A DNA stretch of 5,343 bases from an uncultured Eubacteriales bacterium (GTDB taxonomy: Bacteria; Bacillota; Clostridia; Christensenellales; Christensenellaceae). Where the stretch lies: NCBI GenBank assembly GCA_905193725.1, contig CAJJPW010000155.1, positions 1 to 5,343 on the forward strand, in the 5' to 3' direction. Within the stretch, counting starts at the first letter, position 1; the number at the start of each line of letters is the position of its first letter. This document shows, in pieces, positions 1 to 5,125 of this stretch. The notes beneath the pieces were generated by a model. That model was not told the DNA's origin, ran no database searches, and saw only the letters and a program-made list of their open reading frames with translations. A program made the position numbers and the translations under genes.

Positions 1-67
1 CAACTTTCTTCAATGTCTCATTAATACCCGTTTTTGTCTTCTCCAAGCAAAATCTTTCCTTTTGGTA

Positions 68-96
68 TTGCCATCGTCTGCAAAAATCGATATGAT
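68..96 (+). promoter_or_regulatory. Sigma-A-type promoter of the tautomerase gene
   Basis: TTGCCA (68-73) and TATGAT (91-96) are separated by exactly 17 nt, a near-consensus housekeeping promoter. Transcription would begin near 103, leaving a leader of about 25 nt before the ATG at 128. This also argues against translation starts further upstream in the same frame, since those would precede the promoter. Seen in sequence; activity is inferred. Confidence 0.8.
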
Positions 97-127
97 AAAA
101 GTAAAAATGTTTGTAAAGGAGAAAATT

Positions 128-484
128 ATGCCATTTGTAGATGTGAGAATTGGGAAAAAACTGGAGCGCGACCAAGTGCTATCCATGAAGAAAAAAATCG
201 GAGAGTTGATCTCTATCCTGCCCGGTAAAAGCGAGAGCAATGTGATGATCCAGATCCAAACAGGTTGTGATTTATTCTATCAGGGCAATCCAGTGGATTT
301 AGGTGGTTATACCATCGTCAAACTGTTTGGTCCCTCTCCAAGGGAGAAAAAAGAGGCGTTCGCCAAGGCTTTGTTTGACATGTATGAAAAGGACTTTGGG
401 CTCTCCAAATCCCAAATTTATCTCAACTTTGCCGAATTAGACAGTTGGGGCGTGGATGGCGGGCTCAAATTTATCTCTCAATAA
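128..484 (+). CDS. MIF-like tautomerase superfamily protein
   Basis: This 118-aa protein resembles the macrophage migration inhibitory factor/phenylpyruvate tautomerase branch of the tautomerase superfamily (MIF is about 114 aa). The second residue is proline (MPFVDVRIG), so Met removal would expose the N-terminal Pro that is the family's catalytic base. Lys33 of the processed protein lies where MIF has its active-site lysine. The C-terminal stretch SKSQIYLNF followed by ELDSWGVDGG matches the MIF segment around its active-site Tyr and Asn (YxN). The start at 128 is chosen because AAAGGAG (115-121) lies 6 nt upstream and the promoter ends just before it; an upstream in-frame start at 62 is rejected. 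The gene has its own promoter and terminator, so it is probably monocistronic and cytosolic (no signal peptide). The physiological substrate in bacteria is not known from the sequence. Family call is firm, exact activity is not. Confidence 0.87.
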   Translation: MPFVDVRIGKKLERDQVLSMKKKIGELISILPGKSESNVMIQIQTGCDLFYQGNPVDLGGYTIVKLFGPSPREKKEAFAKALFDMYEKDFGLSKSQIYLNFAELDSWGVDGGLKFISQ

Positions 485-505
485 CATTACCTGTTAGATG
501 TATTC

Positions 506-545
506 CAGTGGGGCGTTTTTCCCCACTGTGCACTGCTATTTTTAG
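506..545 (+). terminator. Hairpin terminator after the tautomerase gene
   Basis: CAGTGGGG (506-513) and CCCCACTG (521-528) form a perfect 8-bp GC-rich stem with a 7-nt loop, 22 nt after the stop codon. The following U-run is displaced (CTATTTTTA from about 537), so termination may be imperfect and assisted by the AT-rich inverted repeats further downstream. Confidence 0.6.
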
Positions 546-563
546 AGAGAATTATTTTCCCAT

Positions 564-594
564 AAAACAATTTTCCAGAATTCTTTATTGTTTT
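564..594. repeat. AT-rich inverted repeat
   Basis: AAAACAAT (564-571) and ATTGTTTT (587-594) are perfect inverted arms of 8 bp around a 15-nt loop, followed by further T residues. It could be a weak backup terminator for the plus-strand gene. The stem is nearly all A-T, so its stability is doubtful. Confidence 0.4.
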
Positions 595-597
595 TTC

Positions 598-624
598 ATA
601 CAGAAACCAGGTAATATTCTGTAT
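598..624. repeat. 8-bp inverted repeat
   Basis: ATACAGAA (598-605) and TTCTGTAT (617-624) form perfect arms around an 11-nt loop. It lies between two terminator-like hairpins in the space between convergent genes. No function can be assigned. Confidence 0.4.
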
Positions 625-637
625 ACGAAGATACACA

Positions 638-665
638 AAAGAGCTATGGAATTCCATAGCTCTTT
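638..665. terminator. 28-bp perfect palindrome, bidirectional terminator
   Basis: The arms AAAGAGCTATGG and CCATAGCTCTTT flank a central AATT, giving a 12-bp stem with a 4-nt loop. On the minus strand it lies 23 nt past the cold-shock gene stop and is followed by TTTTGTGTAT, a good intrinsic terminator. On the plus strand it is followed by TTTATT, so it may also stop transcription arriving from the tautomerase side. Confidence 0.78.
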
Positions 666-688
666 ATTCATCTTTCGTAATTATTTGT

Positions 689-904
689 CTATTCGGCAAC
701 GCAGACGTTAACAGCTCTCAATTTATTGCCATTGCGCTCATCTTGTTCTACGTCGTATGTCACTTTTTGTCCCTCGTTCAGTGATTTAAAGCCATCGCAG
801 ACGATTGCTGAGAAATGCACAAATACGTCTTCTCCACCCTCGTCATTGGAGATAAATCCAAAGCCCTTTTGCGCATTAAACCACTTTACTGTACCTTTAT
901 ACAT
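689..904 (-). CDS. Cold-shock protein, CspA family
   Basis: A 71-aa single cold-shock domain, the usual size for bacterial Csp proteins. It is a small cytosolic RNA and single-stranded DNA binding beta-barrel that melts mRNA structure. The sequence shows the family start [18 protein letters not shown]1 is KGFGFI at residues 13-18 and RNP2 is VFVHF at 27-31, with the nucleic-acid stacking residues Trp8, Phe15, Phe17, Phe28, His30 and Phe31 all present. The start is fixed by AGGAGG (913-918 on the plus strand) 8 nt upstream. It has a near-consensus promoter far upstream, so the mRNA should carry a long structured leader, as is common for cold-induced csp genes, and a strong palindromic terminator follows. 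Two cysteines (38 and 68) are slightly unusual for the family. Which csp paralogue this is cannot be told from one copy. Confidence 0.96.
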   Translation of the reverse strand: MYKGTVKWFNAQKGFGFISNDEGGEDVFVHFSAIVCDGFKSLNEGQKVTYDVEQDERNGNKLRAVNVCVAE

Positions 905-945
905 GCAAGATGCCTCCTATTTAAAATCAATTTTGTACTTGGGCT

Positions 946-1005
946 AAAATAAAACGCATATTCACTAAGAGCATCTTTTGAAAAATGATCTTAACAAATA
1001 TGCGT
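946..1005 (-). promoter_or_regulatory. Long hairpin with U-run in the cold-shock gene leader
   Basis: In the transcript sense, ACGCATATT (1005-997) pairs perfectly with AATATGCGT (962-954). Inside it, TAAGA pairs with TCTTA, and then CAT with ATG around a TTTT/AAAA top, giving an imperfect hairpin of about 52 nt. The 3' arm runs straight into TTTTATTTT (954-946). It starts about 24 nt after the predicted transcript start and ends about 30 nt before the ribosome binding site. The layout suits either a cold-responsive leader structure or an attenuator with conditional read-through. Structure seen by eye; function inferred. Confidence 0.5.
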
Positions 1006-1034
1006 AATAATCATCGTCCATCCAATACGGTTTC

Positions 1035-1063
1035 AGTATATCAAAGTTGTTTTTGTTTGTCAA
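1035..1063 (-). promoter_or_regulatory. Sigma-A promoter of the cold-shock gene
   Basis: Reading the minus strand, a perfect -35 TTGACA (1063-1058) is followed after 17 nt by TATACT (1040-1035), one mismatch from consensus. Transcription should begin near 1028, giving a 5' leader of about 124 nt before the ATG. Confidence 0.83.
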
Positions 1064-1185
1064 TCGATGATTTTCCATAGAACATACCATTTTAGAATTA
1101 CAATACATGTTAGATAGATGAATGAAAAGGATGAGTGCTCATCGGTTGTAGTTGGACAATTGACCGAGGGGAAGCCATATCCTTC
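1064..1185. other. Intergenic stretch without a recognisable gene
   Basis: This lies between the cold-shock promoter and the transposase relic. It contains a dyad, GATGAG (1130-1135) and CTCATC (1138-1143) with a 2-nt gap, and a near-palindrome around CAATTG (1154-1165). It may include the left flank or terminal region of the decayed insertion sequence, but no terminal inverted repeat could be matched to a right-hand partner. Confidence 0.3.
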
Positions 1186-1813
1186 ATGAGCTAGAGTATC
1201 ACACAGGACATGGAGTATCTGCAATCCCTGTTGAAATATGCGCAGAAATATAGGGTCAGCCGAGCCGGTCGAAAGTATACCAAGCGCCGGCCGTACCTCT
1301 GCCCACTGGAATGGGACTGTGGGGTCTCTGGCCTGTCAGTCCTGCTACCCTCACCACTATCCCAACCGGCACGCGAAGGCAGAGCTGAAGTTGATCCAAG
1401 AGAAACGCTGCCACAATCCCAGCCTGGGCATGGTGGAGCTGTGGCACCGGCTGTGCCAGCGGAGTACACTTAACGTCCCGAAAGTCTGTTTCGGGTCATG
1501 CGTAAACTTTGTTTGCTCCCTGCGTAGGAGAAGGAAATACCCTTCAAGCCAAAACCTTATAAACAGATGACATTCCTGGCCAAAGAATCCAGGTAGATGT
1601 GAAGATGGTTCCGCGCCGTCATATCGTCTATCCAGAGCTGCACTTCAGTACACTGCCATCGACGAGCTCACCTGTCTGCGCATCTTGGCGGCCTATCCGG
1701 AACAATATACGTATTCCTCCGCTGACTTTTTCCAAACGAATTCTCTGTCCAACATGTTTAAACAAACCTACAAGAAATTAAGTGTCTACCGTCTCTTTTT
1801 ATTGACTTTTTAG
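1186..1813 (+). pseudogene. Decayed IS481-family transposase
   Basis: Pieces of one IS481-type DDE transposase appear in order but in shifting frames. MEYLQSLLKYAQKYRVSRAG starts at 1210; the phase then changes near 1305 to GTVGSLACQS and AELKLIQEKRCHNPSLGM (to about 1461). It changes again to YT*RPESLFRVMRKL and KPKPYKQM (1462-1580, with stops at 1471 and 1525), then PGQRIQVDVKMVPRR (1575-1643), then QYTAIDELTCLRILAAYPEQ and YTYSSADF (from 1646). The leading part may begin near 1186 in another phase (ELEYH). The first catalytic Asp (in QVDVK, codon 1596-1598) survives, but the second Asp and the Glu are missing because the 3' half is deleted or unrecognisable. The last frame stops at 1811. 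It cannot make an active transposase. Family recognition is from memory of close gut-Clostridia homologues. Confidence 0.82.
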
Positions 1814-1839
1814 ATTGCCAATTGTAAAATATATCTGTT

Positions 1840-1918
1840 GTACCTGTAGCTCTGCAGAATAAAGTGTCCGCCTCTTAAAGAAGTTGTTACAGCGTCCACT
1901 TTTGGGGCAGAAATAATT
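1840..1918 (+). pseudogene. Degenerate tRNA relic, similar to the neighbouring tRNA-Arg
   Basis: Positions 1840-1878 align without gaps to the first 39 nt of the intact tRNA at 1954, with 31 identities. The match runs through the acceptor 5' strand, D-arm and anticodon loop. The loop here reads CTCTTAA, so the triplet at the anticodon would be CTT instead of CCT. The D-stem no longer pairs (GCTC against AAGT), the TTCGAAT T-loop is lost, and the 3' acceptor strand does not pair with GTACCTG. A GGGCAG at 1905-1910 falls within 2 nt of the equivalent place in the intact gene, which suggests a full-length but dead tRNA copy. Confidence 0.55.
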
Positions 1919-1953
1919 GTTACTTTGTAAGCAAGCTATAAAATTTGATATAA

Positions 1954-2030
1954 GTCCCTGTACCTCAGCAGGATAGAGGGTTCGCCTCCTAAGCGAAACG
2001 CCCCCGGTTCGAATCCGGGCAGGGACGCCA
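1954..2030 (+). tRNA. tRNA-Arg (anticodon CCU)
   Basis: All four stems fold. The acceptor GTCCCTG (1954-1960) pairs fully with CAGGGAC (2020-2026). The D-stem is CCTC/GAGG (1963-1966, 1976-1979). The anticodon stem TTCGC/GCGAA encloses the loop CTCCTAA (1986-1992) with anticodon CCT. The T-stem CCCGG/CCGGG encloses TTCGAAT (2008-2014). The variable loop is 5 nt, the discriminator is G2027, and CCA is encoded at 2028-2030. It decodes the AGG codon. A TATAAA at 1937-1942 is a possible -10 element, but no good -35 is seen at standard spacing. Confidence 0.96.
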
Positions 2031-2035
2031 CAAAC

Positions 2036-2083
2036 AACGCCGAAGGCCTTGTAAAATCAAGATTTTTGGCGTTTCTTATTTTT
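2036..2083 (+). terminator. Intrinsic terminator after tRNA-Arg
   Basis: AACGCC (2036-2041) pairs with GGCGTT (2068-2073), with an inner CTTG/CAAG stem (2048-2051, 2058-2061), followed by TTTCTTATTTTTAT. It lies 5 nt past the CCA end, as expected for a tRNA transcript. Confidence 0.7.
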
Positions 2084-2170
2084 ATCACTTTTGTCGGCAA
2101 ACTCCTCATTAAGGGCATTGAGGTACATAAGCTCTATCTGAGCGTTATACTTGCGGTCGGCGTATCGCAC
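2057..2170 (-). pseudogene. Short open tail, possible remnant of a lost gene
   Basis: A 37-codon minus-strand frame ends in TGA at 2057-2059. It reads VRYADRKYNAQIELMYLNAL and then a charged end rich in Glu, Asp and Lys. It has amphipathic helix character that looks protein-like, but an in-frame TAG at 2171-2173 precedes it and no ribosome binding site or clear start exists. It overlaps the tRNA terminator. I do not recognise the family; it may be the C-terminal stub of a mobile-element protein or a chance open frame. Confidence 0.25.
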
Positions 2171-2252
2171 CTATGCGCTTGAGCGTAACGATAATCCCCT
2201 TTTGTTAAGGTGTTAACCGCTGTGCCATGAATTCCATATATCGTACATCAAG
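2171..2252. other. Intergenic stretch downstream of the sirtuin gene
   Basis: No gene is recognised. A small dyad, GTTAA (2204-2208) and TTAAC (2213-2217), is present but has no U-run on the minus strand, so the operon's terminator is not identified here. Confidence 0.35.
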
Positions 2253-3173
2253 TTATCCTAAGTCTCCAATCACACTGTTAATATCATTATTAATGCAAAT
2301 AGACTGAACGGTAATTTCTTTTGGGCAAGCCGCTTCACCGTTATTGATACAGGCATAAACAGCCTTCGGATTTTTCGCTGTCATTTGCCAAAACGGATAC
2401 TTAATGATAACAGGCGTATTATATCCTATCCCAAGCTCCAAAAGCAGGATTTGCATGTTTTGATGCCTGCGGAGGAAATCAGAATATCGGTGTGCTGCTC
2501 GGTGCCAGCCTTCGTCCTCCACAAAGGTATCATCAGACCGAAGGTTCATGCTCACTGGTTTGCCGCACTTTGGACAGTGAGGAATCAATTCAGAAGGAAC
2601 CTTCATTTGAGGCAAAATCCCATCCGGCAAACTTAACTCGCCATTTTCAGAAATCACATAGCCTTGTGCCTTAACCATTGTACGAATAATCGCTGCATTG
2701 TCATGGGTTCCTTGATGACAGGGCACGCTGCACTGAAACAGGCCATAGTCGCCCTGGGTATAGAATAACCGCTTTTTGTCAAAACCCGCTTTTTGAAAAC
2801 AGTGATCCACATTCGTGGTAATCACAAAGTAATCTTTATCCCTAACCAATTTCAAAAGTTCATCGTAAATTGGTTTCGGTGCGTCCATATAGCGGTTGAT
2901 GTAGATATAGCGGCTCCAATACGCCCAATATTCTTCCGGAGTGCCGTAAGGGTAAAACCCTCCGGAGTACATATCGTGGAATCCATACTTTTTTTCAAAG
3001 TCGGCAAAGTTCTGGCGGAACCTCTCGCCGTCATATACAAAACCGGCTGCGGTGGAAAGTCCTGCACCAGCCCCAATAATAACCGCATCGGCCGTTTCAA
3101 GGGTATTTTTCAATCTTTTAATCTGCTCTGAGTAAGTCTCGGTAGAGCTGATAGTCTTTATCTTTGAAAACAT
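2253..3173 (-). CDS. Class M sirtuin (SirTM), protein ADP-ribosyltransferase
   Basis: A 306-aa SIR2-fold protein that uses NAD+. The sequence shows the NAD-binding GAGAGLSTAAG at residues 34-44, then GERFRQNFADF and YSGGFYPY, which mark the macrodomain-linked class. TTNVDHCFQKAGF spans 119-131, with Asn121 and Asp123 in place of the usual TQNID. Zinc cysteines are at 148, 152, 200 and 203 (CxxxC and CxxC), and the late motif is LLLELGIGYNTP at 243-254. The usual catalytic histidine before Gly is replaced by Gln140 (QGDYG), as known for SirTM enzymes, which ADP-ribosylate proteins instead of deacetylating them. In staphylococci and streptococci the target is a lipoylated GcvH-like protein. The start is supported by GGAGG (3183-3187) 9 nt upstream. 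It overlaps the end of the macrodomain gene by 56 nt and is the last gene of the operon. Class assignment is strong; the substrate here is unknown. Confidence 0.93.
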   Translation of the reverse strand: MFSKIKTISSTETYSEQIKRLKNTLETADAVIIGAGAGLSTAAGFVYDGERFRQNFADFEKKYGFHDMYSGGFYPYGTPEEYWAYWSRYIYINRYMDAPKPIYDELLKLVRDKDYFVITTNVDHCFQKAGFDKKRLFYTQGDYGLFQCSVPCHQGTHDNAAIIRTMVKAQGYVISENGELSLPDGILPQMKVPSELIPHCPKCGKPVSMNLRSDDTFVEDEGWHRAAHRYSDFLRRHQNMQILLLELGIGYNTPVIIKYPFWQMTAKNPKAVYACINNGEAACPKEITVQSICINNDINSVIGDLG

Positions 3174-3897
3174 TAAATATTACCTCCATATTGCTATGTG
3201 TTTCCTGCCGGTATGCTTTTACCGTGTTTACCGCAATCTCTGCCGCCTTATCGCCTGGAAAATGGAACTCGCCCGTTGAGATACAACAGAAAGCGATGCT
3301 TTTCAGGTGGCTTTCATCCGCCGTTTCCAGGCAGGAACGGTAACAGGACGCAAGCAGCTCCTTATCTTTCTTTGTGAGATTTCCTCGGATGATCGGGCCA
3401 ACCGTATGGATGACGTAGCGGCAAGGGAGATTATAAGCCGATGTGATTTTCGCCTGGCCGGTCTGTTCTTCATGGCCTTGCCGCCTCATCAATTCCGCAC
3501 AGGCCAGCCGGAGCTGCACACCGGCAAAGGTGTGGATGGCATTGTCGATGCAGCCGTGGCAGGGATAAAAGCAGCCCAGCATCTGGCTGTTGGCGGCATT
3601 GACAATCGCGTCACACCGCAAAGTAGTAATGTCTCCCTGCCATAAATACAGCCCCGGCTCTGCGGGTTTTAACACCGACAGGTCTGTGATCCCTTTCTTT
3701 TCTGTTTCTTCCTGAAGATAAGCGTCCTGTACCTTCAGAAAGTCATCGCTTACAGGCAGCGGCATACGGATATTAAAAAGCGAACGAAGCAGGTTCTTTT
3801 GCTCCTGTTCATCCGCCGGAATCTTAATATCAGAATATTGGGGCTGCTCAAGGAGCAATTCATGGATCAGATAGATTCGTCTTTCAGCTTGTGTCAT
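3118..3897 (-). CDS. SirTM-associated macrodomain protein, ADP-ribosyl hydrolase
   Basis: A 259-aa protein with an N-terminal extension (about 1-82) typical of sirtuin-linked macrodomains, including EQKNLLRSLFNIRMPLP, followed by the macrodomain (about 83-257). GDIT at 88-91 and VNAAN at 99-103 form the ADP-ribose site. GCFYPCHGCIDNAIH (108-122) is the signature of the zinc-containing subgroup, with Cys109, His114 and Cys116 as likely metal ligands. ISTGEF at 206-211 is the phosphate-binding loop region. The known role is removal of the ADP-ribose placed by SirTM. The ATG at 3897 is chosen because it lies 1 nt past the stop of the preceding gene with a GGGG (3903-3906) 5 nt upstream; a longer in-frame start at 4092 would bury 194 nt in the preceding gene and adds residues with no family resemblance. 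Translation is probably coupled to that gene. Confidence 0.93.
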   Translation of the reverse strand: MTQAERRIYLIHELLLEQPQYSDIKIPADEQEQKNLLRSLFNIRMPLPVSDDFLKVQDAYLQEETEKKGITDLSVLKPAEPGLYLWQGDITTLRCDAIVNAANSQMLGCFYPCHGCIDNAIHTFAGVQLRLACAELMRRQGHEEQTGQAKITSAYNLPCRYVIHTVGPIIRGNLTKKDKELLASCYRSCLETADESHLKSIAFCCISTGEFHFPGDKAAEIAVNTVKAYRQETHSNMEVIFNVFKDKDYQLYRDLLRAD

Positions 3898-3898
3898 A

Positions 3899-4513
3899 TT
3901 ATCCCCGCTTTCTGACCGCTTGTACCGGACAGTTTTCATAGCAGTTCCCGCAGTGGAGACAATGCTCCTGTTGTATAACAAATGGCTGGCCCTCGGAAAT
4001 ACACCGTTGGGGGCAGTTTCTGACGCAGGTGCCACATCCAATACAGGATTCGATAATCTGATACCCCTTTGGTTCTGCTTTCCCACTGCCAATCACATAG
4101 GTTTCCCGGAAAATGGGATTGACGCCAAGATGGAAATACTCAATCTCTGCGTCCCTGATCTCAAATACAATACCGATATTTCTGGTTTCTCCAGGGTACA
4201 CATTGGAAAGATAAGGCTGTTCTGAAAAAATGGTGTCGATCCAATGCTTCTGTTCTTCTTCCTTTACTAGCACAGCCCTTGCAGACAGGCGGATCATTTC
4301 TTTATACTTCGTATATCCAAGCACTTGCACCCGGCCATCATTAAGCAATTCTTTGCAGAAGTCCTTTCCTCTGGCCGTAAAAAAGTACATGGCATCCGGC
4401 TCATAATGAATGGCGCTGATGTTGCGTACCTGGGGATTGCCTTTCCCATCCACAGTTGCAAACGCCAGAACGCCGACATATTGCAGTTTTTTCAAACAGG
4501 TTTCTGCGTCCAT
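3899..4513 (-). CDS. PNPOx-like flavin-binding domain fused to a 2[4Fe-4S] ferredoxin
   Basis: A 204-aa two-domain protein. Residues 1-140 resemble the pyridoxamine 5'-phosphate oxidase-like split barrel: VGVLAFATVDGKGNPQVRNI near the start, then MYFFTARGKDFCKEL and the hydrophobic strand VQVLGY. Such domains bind FMN, F420 or related cofactors as dimers. Residues 157-195 carry two classic clusters, Cys157/160/163/167 and Cys185/188/191/195, both with CP after the last Cys, predicted to hold two [4Fe-4S] centres. The combination implies electron transfer between an Fe-S chain and a flavin in the cytosol; the electron donor and final acceptor are unknown. The ATG at 4513 has GGAGGG (4521-4526) 7 nt upstream; an in-frame TTG at 4534 lies upstream of that site and is rejected. 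It starts 24 nt after the nitroreductase stop and ends 1 nt before the macrodomain start. Confidence 0.9.
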   Translation of the reverse strand: MDAETCLKKLQYVGVLAFATVDGKGNPQVRNISAIHYEPDAMYFFTARGKDFCKELLNDGRVQVLGYTKYKEMIRLSARAVLVKEEEQKHWIDTIFSEQPYLSNVYPGETRNIGIVFEIRDAEIEYFHLGVNPIFRETYVIGSGKAEPKGYQIIESCIGCGTCVRNCPQRCISEGQPFVIQQEHCLHCGNCYENCPVQAVRKRG

Positions 4514-4537
4514 AGTATATCCCTCCGTTCTCAATGG

Positions 4538-5125
4538 TTAAAAACGCAAGATACGATCTGATTTCCTCGGTTTCCCCTCCGGGTGCTTATCCCCGGGTCT
4601 GGGATAGCCCAGCAAAAGTTGCATGACCGCGTAATGGTCGACAGGGATTCCCCATTTCTTCAAAATTTCCTGCCCATAGGGGTCTGCAAAAGCATTCCAG
4701 CCCTGCCCGATATAACAGGAGCCAATGCCCAGCGAATCAGCCGCCAGCATCATGTTTTCAGCGGCCACAGCGCAGTCCTCCGCAGAGAACAGGAAGTTTT
4801 TAGGGGCAAACAGTGTGATTACGGTCGGCGCATCATAAAAAGCATTGATCAGTTTTGGATCATCGGCAATACTCGGCTGTTCTCTGGACACATAGCTTGT
4901 GGCTGTAGCCATGCGTGGATTAGAATTAGCGCGCTTGATCTTTCCCAAGCGTTCGTTTACCTCTTTATCCTGACAGACAGCGAAAATAGCGCCTTGCCGT
5001 CCCCCGGCGCTGGGGGCGTATAAACCGGCCTGTAAAATCTGCTGTAGGGTTTCTTCCTCAATCTGTTTTCTATCAAACCGCCGAATCGCACGTCGGTGCA
5101 GGATCGTCTGCATTGTCTCATTCAT
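4538..5125 (-). CDS. Nitroreductase family flavoprotein
   Basis: A 195-aa protein of the FMN-dependent nitroreductase fold. The N-terminus has the family pattern ILHRRAIRRFDRKQIEEETL, with the Arg-rich FMN phosphate site at about 11-16. LYAPSAGGRQGAIFAV (35-50) follows, then AAENMMLAADSLGIGSCYIG (121-140), the conserved helix and glycine turn, and LLLGYPRPGDKHPEGKPRK near the end. Members reduce nitro groups, quinones, enones or flavins with NAD(P)H, and some act in specialised cofactor chemistry; the substrate here is not readable. The start is supported by AGGAGG (5135-5140) 9 nt upstream. Its ATG overlaps the end of the radical SAM gene by 8 nt and it is followed 24 nt later by the flavin/ferredoxin protein, a plausible electron partner. 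Confidence 0.92.
   Translation of the reverse strand: MNETMQTILHRRAIRRFDRKQIEEETLQQILQAGLYAPSAGGRQGAIFAVCQDKEVNERLGKIKRANSNPRMATATSYVSREQPSIADDPKLINAFYDAPTVITLFAPKNFLFSAEDCAVAAENMMLAADSLGIGSCYIGQGWNAFADPYGQEILKKWGIPVDHYAVMQLLLGYPRPGDKHPEGKPRKSDRILRF

Noticed and set aside
1..67. C-terminal fragment of a minus-strand gene running off the left edge
   Set aside because: One frame reads KTGINETLKKV, which looks protein-like, but the stretch is too short and has no start or ribosome binding site to support a call.
62..127. Upstream extension of the tautomerase reading frame
   Set aside because: It would precede and overlap the promoter, has no ribosome binding site, and would bury the catalytic N-terminal proline.
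445..711. Plus-strand open frame running from the tautomerase end into the cold-shock gene
   Set aside because: It crosses two terminators and lies antisense to the cold-shock gene end; no family resemblance.
1130..1165. Two dyads as an operator for a nearby gene
   Set aside because: No promoter or intact gene is positioned to use them; they are left as unexplained sequence near the transposon relic.
1191..1469. Minus-strand open frame of 92 codons opposite the transposase relic
   Set aside because: Composition reflects the antisense of a GC-rich transposase segment; the plus strand shows recognisable IS481 blocks.
1840..2030. Pair of attachment sites of an integrated element
   Set aside because: The similarity is a whole-tRNA resemblance strongest in the 5' half, not an exact 3'-end duplication, and the interval is too short to hold an element.
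2204..2217. GTTAA/TTAAC dyad as terminator of the sirtuin operon
   Set aside because: The stem is only 5 bp and no U-run follows on the minus strand.
2793..3131. Plus-strand open frames opposite the sirtuin, macrodomain and nitroreductase genes (also 2385-2636, 3307-3645, 3920-4225, 4583-5023)
   Set aside because: They are antisense to well-supported family members, have no ribosome binding sites and give low-complexity, non-family translations.
3898..4092. Longer N-terminus for the macrodomain protein
   Set aside because: It lies within the coding region of the flavin/ferredoxin gene and its residues have no family resemblance; the ATG at 3897 fits the operon junction.
4514..4534. TTG start 7 codons earlier for the flavin/ferredoxin protein
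   Set aside because: The good GGAGGG site lies downstream of that TTG and is spaced correctly for the ATG at 4513.
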